A stretch of 64,000 nt of DNA from SVEL01 sp045125245 (GCA_045125245.1 JBGVNF010000005.1:62001-126000); one strand, 5' to 3'; positions 27,760 through 37,131 are shown, numbered from the stretch's first letter. The notes: generated by a model from the sequence alone, not told the origin. Program-made: numbers and translations.

Positions 27760-29121
27760 CTAAACTGAAAACTTAGCAACATATCCTGCCAAGTCATTAT
27801 AGTCTTCCACTGAAAGACCCGCAATAGCAAGACCGAGTGAACCTTTAATAGGAATGAAGGATAAGATACCATCTCGTTCTTTTCCTGTCTTAACACATGC
27901 CATCATCAGTACCTGAGTACCTCTTGCAGTATAAGCATTCACCCAACCTGTCTCTGCTGAAATACTTGTAATCTTAAAGTAATCAAGATTCAATAGGAAT
28001 CTACCAAAGAACTGTACAATAACAGCAGCCTTCTCTTTTTCCTTCTCAGCTTCCTCGCCATTGTTTGTTACAACATCTCCAAACAGATTAGACAGTCCTT
28101 TAACATTAACTTTAATCTTATCTGTCATCTTAAGATGTTTCTGTAATGCAGAATCATGGAATATTGTTTCCGGCAATACATCCGGCTTATAGTCAAACAG
28201 TTCTGTATTCATTTCGAAGAACTGATAAGACATTCCTTCAACCTCTGTTGGAATAACTAAGCCACCAATAGATGCTCTTGCGAAAGCAGTCTTAACTAAC
28301 AAAGCGTAACCAGGCTTACCCTCATATAATGCAGGCAAATTCTTACAAGGATAACGTTTGTCAGCATAGGTATTAAACTTAGCTACTGATGCCTTTGGTT
28401 CAATAAAGAACTTCTGATTAAATGCCATTGCAGAGATGATAGCAGGTGAATCATTAGCACATACAAATGCGCTATCCACAATACCACCTCTAATCATATC
28501 ATCTGGCATCACCTTACTAACATCAGTTGTATGTACAGCATCTTTTTGTCTCTGAACATAATCAGCTTCTTCCCGTTTAATACGTTCTTCACGTTCTTCC
28601 TGAATAGCATTACTTGTTTCTGCACCATTAGGTAAGTTCATAAAGTTATGCGATGCTACAGTATCGTTATACATAGCATTAACAGCTTTTCTAATAGAAC
28701 TACCAGCATTTCTACCTAACAGTTCTAAGACTGTCTTGTCAGAACCATAGTCAATAAATTCACCATATACAGCCATTGTTCCAACGTTCTTATTCATTGG
28801 TTTGATTCTGCAATCAAACTTTTCACCTAACTCTTTCAGGTCATCGTCGCATACCTTAATAAGGTGCGATGTTTTAAATTTCTTTGCTGTAAAGCAACAT
28901 ACTGCTCTTTCTCCAGGCTGTAACACTATAGCCATATTAGAGTCCAAATCAGCCTGTAACTTCTCATACTTATCCGGATTCGATTTCTCTAATTGTTTCA
29001 CATCATCTTCTGTGTATACAATCATATCTGCTGCTTCATCATATTCCACGATGATTTGTGCAAAACGAGTTCCGGTGTTAAACTCATTTGACACAAAATA
29101 GGAAATACTATTCATTGCCAT
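27760..29121 (-). CDS. Unknown protein in the replication block
   Basis: 453 residues, soluble, family not recognised. A charged helix near residues 170-195 (EEREERIKREEADYVQRQKD) separates an N-terminal domain with a redox-like cysteine pair (ERAVCCFTAKKF) from a C-terminal domain. ATG 29121 follows AGGAGG by 9 bases. It sits between the RuvC-like gene and another unknown gene. The size and position would suit a DNA-binding or recombination protein, but no motif supports a specific function. Confidence 0.75.
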   Translation of the reverse strand: MAMNSISYFVSNEFNTGTRFAQIIVEYDEAADMIVYTEDDVKQLEKSNPDKYEKLQADLDSNMAIVLQPGERAVCCFTAKKFKTSHLIKVCDDDLKELGEKFDCRIKPMNKNVGTMAVYGEFIDYGSDKTVLELLGRNAGSSIRKAVNAMYNDTVASHNFMNLPNGAETSNAIQEEREERIKREEADYVQRQKDAVHTTDVSKVMPDDMIRGGIVDSAFVCANDSPAIISAMAFNQKFFIEPKASVAKFNTYADKRYPCKNLPALYEGKPGYALLVKTAFARASIGGLVIPTEVEGMSYQFFEMNTELFDYKPDVLPETIFHDSALQKHLKMTDKIKVNVKGLSNLFGDVVTNNGEEAEKEKEKAAVIVQFFGRFLLNLDYFKITSISAETGWVNAYTARGTQVLMMACVKTGKERDGILSFIPIKGSLGLAIAGLSVEDYNDLAGYVAKFSV

Positions 29122-29134
29122 AAGTATCAGCCTC

Positions 29135-29956
29135 CTAACCTAACAAAGCAGAAATAGAGACTGTATTGTGGTCAGCTGAATATAATTTAACTAACCCATC
29201 TTCAGCAACTTTGGTCATGCCTAATTCAACTGCAAGGTCACGATTAACAGACGCAACAAAATCCTTATCACCTACAGTCTGAATAACATCAGAAGATTTA
29301 GAGCCTGTTAAAGCTGTGCTAGGGTTGATTCCCAAAGACATAAGGCATGAATCAAGCTGAACAAATAAACATGCATCAATATTCATTAATGCAATATTAC
29401 GAGCAATCGAACCAGTTGGAAGCATAGGTATAAGCATTTCAGCTTTTATATCACTTCCTTTGATTTCACTCTGCTTATTAAGTCCTTTGCTTAATGTAAG
29501 CTTATATCCTCTTGAGCAACCGCCTCTGTATTCTCTAGGGAATCTGTGTGCTTCATCAAAATCATCATTTGCTGTAGATGCGTTGATACATAACATCCAT
29601 CTTGCAATGATAGGGAGCAATAAGTACTCCTCGTCAACGTTACCATAGTAGGTTTTGTGATTCGGATGATACTTGTATCTGAAACCTAAGAAGTGAATCG
29701 TCTTACTGTCTGACAACTTTCCACCTGTAATTCTAGGGTTCCATTTAAAGAAGTCCTCAACCAACTTATCTGTTGATTCATACTTCTTAGCCTGCTCAAT
29801 ATGAGCATCTTTAATATCTGCCTTTGTAATAATATCCATTGGTTCGACAACCGGATAATATTTCATGTTTCCATAAACATTCTGCTGTACGTAACTAGGT
29901 GTGTTCCATACATCAAGTTTTTCAATAGGCGTTTCATTGAACAAAATAGAATTCAT
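29135..29956 (-). CDS. Unknown protein in the replication block
   Basis: 273 residues, family not recognised. ATG 29956 is preferred since GGAGG is 9 bases upstream; ATG 29965 touches that site and overlaps the stop of the small membrane gene (ATGA). No TM segment. The middle part is rich in aromatic and basic residues (FLGFRYKYHPNHKTYYG, HRFPREYRGGCSRGYK), which would suit nucleic acid or protein binding. It is cotranscribed with the 27760-29121 gene, 13 bases away. Confidence 0.7.
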   Translation of the reverse strand: MNSILFNETPIEKLDVWNTPSYVQQNVYGNMKYYPVVEPMDIITKADIKDAHIEQAKKYESTDKLVEDFFKWNPRITGGKLSDSKTIHFLGFRYKYHPNHKTYYGNVDEEYLLLPIIARWMLCINASTANDDFDEAHRFPREYRGGCSRGYKLTLSKGLNKQSEIKGSDIKAEMLIPMLPTGSIARNIALMNIDACLFVQLDSCLMSLGINPSTALTGSKSSDVIQTVGDKDFVASVNRDLAVELGMTKVAEDGLVKLYSADHNTVSISALLG

Positions 29957-29961
29957 TTCTT

Positions 29962-30132
29962 TCATCCTCCAAACAATAAGAATAATATGCTGAGTATCAA
30001 AACAAACAAATCGCACAAAGTTACCCATACGACTATTATTTTGCCATATCGTGAAGCTCTAATATCAGCATCATAAAGTTTCACTACTACACATATAATC
30101 AAGAGGATGATTGAACATATAATAGGTATCAT
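29962..30132 (-). CDS. Small membrane protein, 56 residues
   Basis: ATG 30132 follows a GGAGGA site (agaggaggattagg) and the ORF ends in TGA at 29962, overlapping the ribosome site of the next gene. It translates to two hydrophobic helices (MIPIICSIILLICVVVKL and the C-terminal LFVLILSILFLLFGG) with a short polar loop. It fills the only gap in this run exactly, as a translationally coupled gene should. The same design is seen at 26714-26884. Function unknown. Confidence 0.65.
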   Translation of the reverse strand: MIPIICSIILLIICVVVKLYDADIRASRYGKIIVVWVTLCDLFVLILSILFLLFGG

Positions 30133-30133
30133 C

Positions 30134-30580
30134 CTAATCCTCCTCTAATAGACTTGCAAGGAGTTCATCATTTCCGTTAATAACCAAATGCCCTCTAAAA
30201 TAAGAACCAAATTCATCATTTAAGAACCCAACAATGTCTTTATCTTTCAAAAGACCATAGGTTCTTGCCATGAGGAAGATTCGGTTTAAAACGTTATAAC
30301 TCCTGATAGCCACTTCATAGATATCTCGTAGTGTATCGAAATCATGTTCAACTAACAAATCACAATATGCTCTTACATGACTTGCACAACGCTTAAGTTC
30401 GCCGGTAGGAATTATTATTGTTTCAAATACTTCCACATCTTTAAGCAATGCATAGTCTGTATCTCGCTCAAACTTTTCTGGGTCTTCTAAATACTTATCA
30501 GCATCTACACCTAGACCAGCAGAGTCATCTTCTTCGCATGCATACTGTGATAAAGCTAATAATCCACTGTAATATTTCAT
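30134..30580 (-). CDS. Unknown small cytoplasmic protein
   Basis: 148 residues. ATG 30580 follows GGAGGT by 8 bases; an upstream in-frame start at 30625 would overlap the previous gene. It is mostly helical and acidic, with a few cysteines (QYACEED, KRCASHVRAYCDLL). No recognised family, signal peptide or TM segment. It lies between two membrane-protein genes in the replication block. Confidence 0.65.
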   Translation of the reverse strand: MKYYSGLLALSQYACEEDDSAGLGVDADKYLEDPEKFERDTDYALLKDVEVFETIIIPTGELKRCASHVRAYCDLLVEHDFDTLRDIYEVAIRSYNVLNRIFLMARTYGLLKDKDIVGFLNDEFGSYFRGHLVINGNDELLASLLEED

Positions 30581-30584
30581 TACA

Positions 30585-31421
30585 TTATACCTCCAACTCG
30601 GTAAATGACATACCGATAATTTCATCTCTTTTATTGTAGATAAAATCTACTCTAAACATCTCAGTATCATAAACGTAATAGATAGTATTCTTTGCGTCTA
30701 TGGCGTCATACTCAGCAGATGATAGAAGTTGTGTAAAGGTATCATGTAAACTACAATCGATTATCTTATGCTCTTCTCCGTCAGCTTCTCTTAAATATCT
30801 ACCAATGTTTAGATATACATTGATATTGTTGTGTTTTGTTCGTAAAGATTTTGTTTGCAGTAGATATGTATATTCTTTGTATCTGTTTATTAGATATCTC
30901 AATGTTTCCCCTGATACATAAGAGCCATCAAGTGATTCAATCAACTCATCAGTATAAATTAATTCGTTCATTTCCTGCAGTTTCTTCTGTTCTTCTGCAT
31001 ACTGTTTCATTTCATCTTTCATCACTGTCAGCTCTGGGTATTTCCATTCTACTTCACCAAACTCTTCATCAAATAACACTTCGTTAGCTTGCTGTAAGGT
31101 TTGCCTAGCAAACCTTATCTCTGTGTCTCTATACCAAACAAATATATAGCAACCTATTAATAAAAGACAAGCATGCATCATTAGACTTGATAATAAAATA
31201 CTGTAATAAGCCTTTCTATCTTCTGCAGGTGCTTTATCAATAAACCTAGTTACAATAAAGTTTAGTATAGGAATCCACATAAGGAAAGATAAGAATAATA
31301 CTGGTACTGTAACGTGACCTTCAACTTCCTCTGCATCGTATAGTTTACAACATTCTTCGCAGAAGTATTGATTCGTTAACGCGTCCAATTCCATCATATT
31401 TCCACATTTAGGACACTTCAT
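30585..31421 (-). CDS. Zinc-ribbon membrane protein
   Basis: 278 residues. An N-terminal zinc ribbon (CPKCGNM at 3-9 and FCEECCKL at 20-27) is followed by two TM helices (about 38-58 and 78-97), a coiled-coil-like helix (about 105-150) and a C-terminal domain of about 110 residues. Zinc-ribbon plus TM proteins are common in Firmicutes, usually with unknown role. ATG 31421 follows GGAG and overlaps the end of the primase-finger gene region closely. Function unknown; membrane-linked regulation is possible. Confidence 0.7.
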   Translation of the reverse strand: MKCPKCGNMMELDALTNQYFCEECCKLYDAEEVEGHVTVPVLFLSFLMWIPILNFIVTRFIDKAPAEDRKAYYSILLSSLMMHACLLLIGCYIFVWYRDTEIRFARQTLQQANEVLFDEEFGEVEWKYPELTVMKDEMKQYAEEQKKLQEMNELIYTDELIESLDGSYVSGETLRYLINRYKEYTYLLQTKSLRTKHNNINVYLNIGRYLREADGEEHKIIDCSLHDTFTQLLSSAEYDAIDAKNTIYYVYDTEMFRVDFIYNKRDEIIGMSFTELEV

Positions 31422-31422
31422 A

Positions 31423-31890
31423 TCATTTACTCCACTTCAACGTTAATTCGTAAAGCTCATCTTCTGACGGTGGATACTTAGACATAACTTCATCTAACTC
31501 AATCCATCGTTCAACACAATTAGCCATTACGTTTGCTTTCACATACGCAACCTTTGTTTCCAATTGTTGCTGGTTAATTAAAGTAACCTCTTTTTTACCA
31601 ACTGTTACATTAGTAGGTATTCTACATATTCGGTTAAGGTCTCGCTCAGCCTCATCTCGACTAGCCATCCTAAACCATCTACGGTGCATATCAATAACAT
31701 CACCGTGTGTATGACAGGAACCAAAACAAGACCATCTACCTGTTCTACCATCATAAGAGAATGACGGTGTATTTTCATGGTGAAATGGACAGCATTGTTT
31801 AGGTTCCTCAGTTAAATCGACTTTACCATCAATGTAAGCCTTATAATACTCAGGCACAGTAGGAAGTCGTCCAATAACCTCAAGTGCCAT
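31423..31890 (-). CDS. CHC2 zinc-finger primase-like protein without a catalytic domain
   Basis: 155 residues. CCPFHHENTPSFSYD (C34, H37) and WSCFGSCHTHGDVIDMHRR (C55, C59) match the DnaG CHC2 zinc-binding domain, with one extra residue between the last two cysteines. The RNA polymerase/TOPRIM part of DnaG is absent, as the protein ends after a short helical tail. It may recognise primer sites and pair with a catalytic partner encoded elsewhere, or borrow the host enzyme (inference). ATG 31890 follows CAGGAG. It is close to the DnaB- and DnaI-like genes. Confidence 0.8.
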   Translation of the reverse strand: MALEVIGRLPTVPEYYKAYIDGKVDLTEEPKQCCPFHHENTPSFSYDGRTGRWSCFGSCHTHGDVIDMHRRWFRMASRDEAERDLNRICRIPTNVTVGKKEVTLINQQQLETKVAYVKANVMANCVERWIELDEVMSKYPPSEDELYELTLKWSK

Positions 31891-31893
31891 AAT

Positions 31894-32400
31894 TTAATCT
31901 CCTGTCATTGCTTTAATCGCAGAATCAAATGAAACTTCGTTATACAGATTTAAAGCTTCTTTCAGAGAATTGTAAGCATAATAGTAAAGGTTATTCTGAA
32001 TATTTTCCTTAGCCTGTTTTTCGGTAACTCTACAATTATTACCTTCAAGCCAATCTACCACAGCATCAGAGTAGGCTTTACTCACTTTCTCCGAACATGA
32101 TATAGAGGTTAAGATGTGTCCTCGTATAACCATGAAGACTTCAGGAGATACCTCATACTCTTTACCTCTGACAATTATTTTACATGCTTCATTATCAGTA
32201 GTTCTCAAAATGTTTTTACTAACAGCAACATTGTTAAGATTTGCAGGTTGCATGTACTCTGTTGTCCCTTTATCAAGCTTTATGTTATTTCTGTAATCTT
32301 TTACGTCCATGATACCATAAGGCATACTCATAAGCTTATTGTAAGCTTCTACATTCTTGTACTTCATCTGTTCGACAAGTTTATCTACTACCTTTCTCAT
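31894..32400 (-). CDS. Unknown protein next to the primase-like gene
   Basis: 168 residues. ATG 32400 is chosen, with GGAGG 5 bases upstream; the in-frame TTG at 32412 overlaps that site. The protein is helical and basic at the N-terminus (MRKVVDKLVEQMKYKNVEAYNKL), without TM segment or clear motif. It lies 3 bases before the zinc-finger primase gene and probably acts in the same process. Confidence 0.65.
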   Translation of the reverse strand: MRKVVDKLVEQMKYKNVEAYNKLMSMPYGIMDVKDYRNNIKLDKGTTEYMQPANLNNVAVSKNILRTTDNEACKIIVRGKEYEVSPEVFMVIRGHILTSISCSEKVSKAYSDAVVDWLEGNNCRVTEKQAKENIQNNLYYYAYNSLKEALNLYNEVSFDSAIKAMTGD

Positions 32401-32416
32401 AAACGCCTCCAAATAA

Positions 32417-33238
32417 TTATTCTTTTATTGTACCAACAATAACTTGTGTACACTCATCATCTGCTGGCAATTTAATCGCTTCAGAGAATGTAATAAATTC
32501 ATCGCTGTCTTTACTGATGTACTCAATGTAATACTTCTCAATATTCTTTTTGTAGAGACCGCCTTCAATCTTAGTACCATCTTCCAACTCTAACTCACTG
32601 TTCTCTGCGACTTCTGTGATGATAGTAGAAGTAGGTAACATTGTTTCTGCATCAATAAGAATATTAACAATATATGCATCTTCAGTTCCTACAATAGAGT
32701 ACATGTTTGTTGCATAATAAATGTTATCTGTAGAATCATATTGTACCTCAAACCTGGTATCAGTTTTCATCCATTCAGATAATATTGCATCATAGAGTTC
32801 ACGATAATAAGACTCAATATCTTTACTCTCGGCAACATAGAATCCAGTTAAATCCTCATTAGACACATATGCCTTATAACTCGCGAAATCATAATAAGTT
32901 ATTTCTGCATCTTCTGAAAATGAGCATGCTAAGTTATCTTTCCAGTTGAATAAGACTTCATATCTGGAATCATAGTATTCCTCATTATCAAAGTTTGTAC
33001 TTTGCCCCATCGCAGTAATAGCAACATAGTCTTGCGATGTGTAATTTGCAAGTACTTCATTCATGATTGATGAAGCATCAATCTCTTCACTTATTGAATT
33101 GTTACCAACAGTCTTCGTTGTCTGAACATCTTCTTCAGTTACAATTACATCTTTTGATGTAGTCTCCTTAGTACCACATCCAACAAAACACAACATTGTA
33201 CTAATTGATAATAATCCAATTAATAACTTCTTTTTCAT
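32417..33238 (-). CDS. Lipoprotein of unknown function
   Basis: 273 residues. The signal peptide with lipobox (KKKLLIGLLSISTMLCFVGC, lipidated Cys 21) is followed by a Thr/Ser/acidic spacer and a beta-rich domain of about 200 residues resembling the LolA/LppX-like lipoproteins of Firmicutes in layout only. ATG 33238 follows AGGAGGT. It would be anchored on the outer face of the cytoplasmic membrane. It is oddly placed between helicase and primase-like genes. A surface-exclusion or wall role is possible, but not shown. Confidence 0.75.
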   Translation of the reverse strand: MKKKLLIGLLSISTMLCFVGCGTKETTSKDVIVTEEDVQTTKTVGNNSISEEIDASSIMNEVLANYTSQDYVAITAMGQSTNFDNEEYYDSRYEVLFNWKDNLACSFSEDAEITYYDFASYKAYVSNEDLTGFYVAESKDIESYYRELYDAILSEWMKTDTRFEVQYDSTDNIYYATNMYSIVGTEDAYIVNILIDAETMLPTSTIITEVAENSELELEDGTKIEGGLYKKNIEKYYIEYISKDSDEFITFSEAIKLPADDECTQVIVGTIKE

Positions 33239-33241
33239 GTA

Positions 33242-34630
33242 TTAAACGACCTCCTGTCTAAACATACTAATACCTAAGTCTGTCTTTAATGTTACTGGTT
33301 TAAAGCCACCTGAACCTCTAGGTTTAGTATTTGCTAATGTTCGTAAATTAGCAAGTTTCTGTTCTTCTGTGTAGGTCATAGATAGGTCGTAGTCTGTATG
33401 TCTATTCGCAATGTGACCACCCTGTACATGACCTGGTCTGATTGTCTTTCCTGCAAAAGCTGCATTAATACCCTCATCATTATACTGATTGATACATACC
33501 GCAGCCATATCATATTTCTTAACAAGTTTACGTGTAACAATGTAACCCTCTGTTATAATCTCATAACCTGTTAAACGTGCACGCTTATCTTCAGGTTTCG
33601 ATTCAATAAGACCCATGTAGTCAATTGTAAGCAATTTAATTGTAGGGTCTGACTTAATAAAGGATTCTACTTTGTTTCTCATCTGCTCAACAATACAATC
33701 CTCTACAATATAAAGGTTACCGTACTTACCAGACTCAAATAATTCAACTTTAGCGGTATCATAAAGTGCTTTCTGCTCAGGTGTAAGTTCACCTTTATTC
33801 ATAGCTGAGTCAGGTATTTTCTTCTGAAACTTTTGTGCAATATGATGTGCGATTATAATGTTCTTAACTTGTGCTTTTGTCAACTCGGTAGAAAATACAA
33901 CAGCTCCATATCCGGCACACATAACACGATAAATGAAATGAACCAAAGCAAAACGAGTCTTACCACCACCAGGCTGTGCATTGAGTGTATAGATAAGATG
34001 CGAGTAGATTCCACCTATATCACCATCAATAGCAGGTATACCTGTTTCGGTTATTTTGTGCATTGTCAGTTCACCATCTGATGACTGTATAGCATCAAGT
34101 TCGTCTAAGCTGTCGATATTATATGTCTCTTCTATACGAGTTAACTTTGACTGCAATGTATCAGACACACCATCAATATCCAAACGGTTACTAAGATTGG
34201 ATGCAATAGAATTAATTGCTTCAGTTATCTTAACCGCCTTGATTTCAGACATGTATGCATACATGTCTAATTTGAATGTACGTCCTTCCAAGTCTTCCTG
34301 CATGTAAAGCTCGTATAAAGAACTTGCTGTAACTTTTATTACTTCGTAGGCGTTATCTAAATGAGAAATCTGCTTGTAATCATAACCATCATTATCATCA
34401 GGTTTAATGTTATACTTTCGCATATCATTCTTACAATCAATCCTGATATAGACATCTAAATAACGTGCACAAGGTACGATTCCTAATCTAGCACAGTATT
34501 TTATGAAGCATGCAAATAAAGCATCCATGCCAAGGAAATCGTTAGGTGTAAAGACTGTGTCAAACCAGATAACATATTTCAGTGCGTCACGACCGCCAAG
34601 GTCAGTAAACCACTTTAATATATGTTCCAT
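33242..34630 (-). CDS. dnaB: DnaB-type replicative helicase
   Basis: 462 residues. The N-terminal helical domain is followed by a RecA-like core: Walker A LNAQPGGGKTRFAL at residues 216-229, FSTEL at 246-250 (catalytic Glu), Walker B KLLTIDYMGLI, and the later CINQYNDEG/RPGHVQGG region corresponding to DnaB motif H3/H4. This is the normal length for DnaB. ATG 34630 follows AAGGAG. It unwinds DNA at the element's fork. The RNase HI and DnaI-like loader genes are directly upstream. Confidence 0.9.
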   Translation of the reverse strand: MEHILKWFTDLGGRDALKYVIWFDTVFTPNDFLGMDALFACFIKYCARLGIVPCARYLDVYIRIDCKNDMRKYNIKPDDNDGYDYKQISHLDNAYEVIKVTASSLYELYMQEDLEGRTFKLDMYAYMSEIKAVKITEAINSIASNLSNRLDIDGVSDTLQSKLTRIEETYNIDSLDELDAIQSSDGELTMHKITETGIPAIDGDIGGIYSHLIYTLNAQPGGGKTRFALVHFIYRVMCAGYGAVVFSTELTKAQVKNIIIAHHIAQKFQKKIPDSAMNKGELTPEQKALYDTAKVELFESGKYGNLYIVEDCIVEQMRNKVESFIKSDPTIKLLTIDYMGLIESKPEDKRARLTGYEIITEGYIVTRKLVKKYDMAAVCINQYNDEGINAAFAGKTIRPGHVQGGHIANRHTDYDLSMTYTEEQKLANLRTLANTKPRGSGGFKPVTLKTDLGISMFRQEVV

Positions 34631-34632
34631 CT

Positions 34633-35130
34633 CTATCTCCTTAAAATGTTATTGATAAGTTCATTCATGTCGGAAGCTTCCTCTTTTCCACTTAAGCCGG
34701 CATAAGCAAGTTCATCAGCAAGTTCATTACCGTTTGTACCGTTATGACCCTTAACCCAAATATAATTTATTTTCAGATTAGGATATTCTTTGCTTTTAGA
34801 ACTAATGAATCTAACATAAGCCTGCGTCATAGGCTTCTTCGCACGCCATTCTCCTTTAGCCCACTTACCAACACCTTCATAATCATAATAGAGATTTACT
34901 GTTAATTGTTCGTTTTGTTTTTCAAATTCTTCAGCTAACTTTGTAGCAAATGTAATAGCACATATCGCTGCAAGAAGTTCACCGCCGACGTTCCACATAG
35001 AAGTTGCATCAGCGACACTTGTTTTAAATACCTTACTAATGTTAATTGCAGGACAACAGAATGCACCGTAAGTGTACTCAGGTCTACCCTTGTCATAAGA
35101 ACCATCAGTATAAATATCTATACATTTCAT
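34633..35130 (-). CDS. rnhA: Ribonuclease HI
   Basis: 165 residues. All catalytic positions are visible: D9 (IYTDGSYD), E51 (GGELLAA), D83 (YYDYEG), H129 (VKGHNGTNGNE) and D139 (NELADELA). It removes RNA from RNA-DNA hybrids such as Okazaki primers or R-loops, and the latter may matter for an element with its own RNA polymerase. ATG 35130 overlaps the previous stop (ATGA) and has GGAGG 10 bases upstream. Confidence 0.93.
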   Translation of the reverse strand: MKCIDIYTDGSYDKGRPEYTYGAFCCPAINISKVFKTSVADATSMWNVGGELLAAICAITFATKLAEEFEKQNEQLTVNLYYDYEGVGKWAKGEWRAKKPMTQAYVRFISSKSKEYPNLKINYIWVKGHNGTNGNELADELAYAGLSGKEEASDMNELINNILRR

Positions 35131-35768
35131 TTTGTGAAATCCTCCAGTTTAATAGTATGAAACGCACCAGAACCAAGTAGAGATTTTAAGATGCCATCTC
35201 TATCAGCATACTCTAAATTAGTGTAATTACCACTATAAAGAAATACTGTAAAGCCATTATGTGCAACACGTCTTTCAAGAATTGTATGTATAATACTAAA
35301 CATCCAAAATTGAACGTCAGCAGGAATACGTACAACAAGACATCTACTGTACTCAACAGCTCGTTGCAAATCTCTATCGTCTGTTCGATAGTTCAGGTGC
35401 TCTCTGACAGTTAAAAGGTCTAATACAGTAGGTATGTTATAGCCTTTATCTGACAGCAACATTATTAAGTTATATGCCCAAACTGTTTTACCAGAATTGG
35501 GTCTTGAACATATAAGTAAGTTCTTTTGATAGATGTCGTAATCATTAACAATGGTTGATAATAAATCTTCCATATACACACCATAAGGTTTCTGTAAACT
35601 TACAGGTAAGAACATTCTATCAAATGCAACACCTTGATATTGCATAGGAATTGTCGCATTATGAAAAGACCTTACTGCTTCAGATTGTACCAGTTTAGAA
35701 CACACAGGACATGGTGAACCATCAGCCCGTATACCACTACCATGGCACTCTAAGCAACTTGTATCCAT
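35127..35768 (-). CDS. DnaI/DnaC-like helicase loader with N-terminal zinc site
   Basis: 213 residues. A four-Cys zinc site at the N-terminus (C5, C8, C20, C23) is followed by an AAA+ core with Walker A SRPNSGKT at 88-95. The Walker B strand is degenerate: CLVVRIPAD lacks the acidic pair expected for ATP hydrolysis. LYSGNYTNLEY is a sensor-like strand. The architecture is that of Bacillus DnaI, which loads DnaB. ATG 35768 follows GGAGG. The RNase H and DnaB-like genes lie directly downstream. Confidence 0.82.
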   Translation of the reverse strand: MDTSCLECHGSGIRADGSPCPVCSKLVQSEAVRSFHNATIPMQYQGVAFDRMFLPVSLQKPYGVYMEDLLSTIVNDYDIYQKNLLICSRPNSGKTVWAYNLIMLLSDKGYNIPTVLDLLTVREHLNYRTDDRDLQRAVEYSRCLVVRIPADVQFWMFSIIHTILERRVAHNGFTVFLYSGNYTNLEYADRDGILKSLLGSGAFHTIKLEDFTK

Positions 35769-35769
35769 A

Positions 35770-36129
35770 TTAAATTTTCCTCCACTGATAGGTCTCAGCT
35801 AACTCCTGTAAAAGTGTGACAAGTTTTTCTTTATCACGCATAGAGTACATTCTGAGAGCGGCTGCTTTCTCCGGATATAAATAAGACAACACTAAGATAG
35901 CATTCGGAGTTAAATTAAAGTCCTTATATATTGGTCGTAGGGCAACATGTTTAACCATAACCGAAATAATAGCCGGTTCCAATGTTTCAGTTAAATCAAG
36001 TTGTACTTCCGTAAATCCTGATGTAGCAATATATGGGTGAGCCTGTAAATAATTAAACTCAATAGGACTCATTAACACCGTATCAAAGCTTTCCTCAAGT
36101 GCTTCGTTAGATGTAACAATAAGTTTCAC
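35770..36129 (-). CDS. Unknown small protein upstream of the helicase loader
   Basis: 119 residues. GTG start at 36129, 8 bases after GGGGAG; it overlaps the stop of the previous gene by one base. It is soluble, mixed alpha/beta, with a helical C-terminus. Likely a replication accessory protein by position; no family recognised. Confidence 0.65.
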   Translation of the reverse strand: MKLIVTSNEALEESFDTVLMSPIEFNYLQAHPYIATSGFTEVQLDLTETLEPAIISVMVKHVALRPIYKDFNLTPNAILVLSYLYPEKAAALRMYSMRDKEKLVTLLQELAETYQWRKI

Positions 36130-36695
36130 TATACAATCTCCCCAATCAAGAATATTTCACAGATACAGGAAACAAGTTCCTTTAATCCAAATTTACGTGC
36201 TACAATCATGATAAGAAGTAAACGTTTCTCCATACATTTAGAGATTGTACCGAACTTACTAATCATGAAATCGAATGCCTGGTCTGTTGTACTAACAAGG
36301 TCTTCAAACATACAAGCACGAATAAAGGTATTAAATCCTTTCTGGCTTGCACCGAAGTAGAATATATTACGACCACGAACCTCGATATTATTTTTCTTGT
36401 TAGAGTTAGAATTCTTGAACCGGATAATCTGTGTATACCCAGATAACATAGAATGTAACTGTGTAATATTATCAAGTAACAAGATTGCTCTCTCACGACT
36501 TGTACCGATGTAAAACTCTTCATCAGTTAACTGCTTATCCGTCAAGTCTAACTGATACTGTCGCATAATTCTTTTGTAAATATTATCCATAATAACATTT
36601 ACGTCTTTCTCACCATAATCACGTCCATCAATCTGAAGAATAGTTTCGAGTCTCAGAACGATGTCCGATAAGTTATAGTTTTCACTTACTGTCAT
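36129..36695 (-). CDS. Unknown helical protein of the replication block
   Basis: 188 residues, mostly helical, no TM segment. It contains a basic Asn/Lys stretch (about 92-105, NSNSNKKNN). ATG 36695 overlaps the previous stop (ATGA) and follows GGAGG. No recognised family. Tight coupling to both neighbours suggests a shared complex. Confidence 0.65.
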   Translation of the reverse strand: MTVSENYNLSDIVLRLETILQIDGRDYGEKDVNVIMDNIYKRIMRQYQLDLTDKQLTDEEFYIGTSRERAILLLDNITQLHSMLSGYTQIIRFKNSNSNKKNNIEVRGRNIFYFGASQKGFNTFIRACMFEDLVSTTDQAFDFMISKFGTISKCMEKRLLLIMIVARKFGLKELVSCICEIFLIGEIV

Positions 36696-37120
36696 ACTTG
36701 TTCCTCCATACCAAAATAATAACCTCTGCTGATATTCCTATCAACAATTTCCTGTAGAATAGAGTCCAATCCGATAGAGTAATCGAACTCATGCTCTTCG
36801 TAAAACTTTCCTGCAAGAACATAGAGCTCATCAAGTGAATCAAGAATACCTTCACATATTGATTTCTTTACTTCTGCAGATGTTTCAACAAATCCTCTGT
36901 CCTCTTTTAAAGTTGTTATTAAGGTAATTACCTCACCGAGCGGGATTGTAACAAGCGGTGACGTAATATTACCATTCAACAATTCTAAAGCAGTAACAAG
37001 TCTCTGTTGAATTTGTGATAAGTGCCTTACTGAGATAGGAGCTCTATCTCTATAATGCAGTAAGGGCTTTACACGTTCAATTAATGTTATCGCTGTAATA
37101 ACATTGTTGTTCGTAACCAT
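36692..37120 (-). CDS. Unknown small helical protein
   Basis: 142 residues, soluble, with long amphipathic helices (RHLSQIQQRLVTALELLNG and a C-terminal acidic part). ATG 37120 follows AGGAGG. It ends in an ATGA overlap with the next gene. Family unknown. Confidence 0.65.
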   Translation of the reverse strand: MVTNNNVITAITLIERVKPLLHYRDRAPISVRHLSQIQQRLVTALELLNGNITSPLVTIPLGEVITLITTLKEDRGFVETSAEVKKSICEGILDSLDELYVLAGKFYEEHEFDYSIGLDSILQEIVDRNISRGYYFGMEEQV

Positions 37121-37131
37121 ATAAGTTCCTC

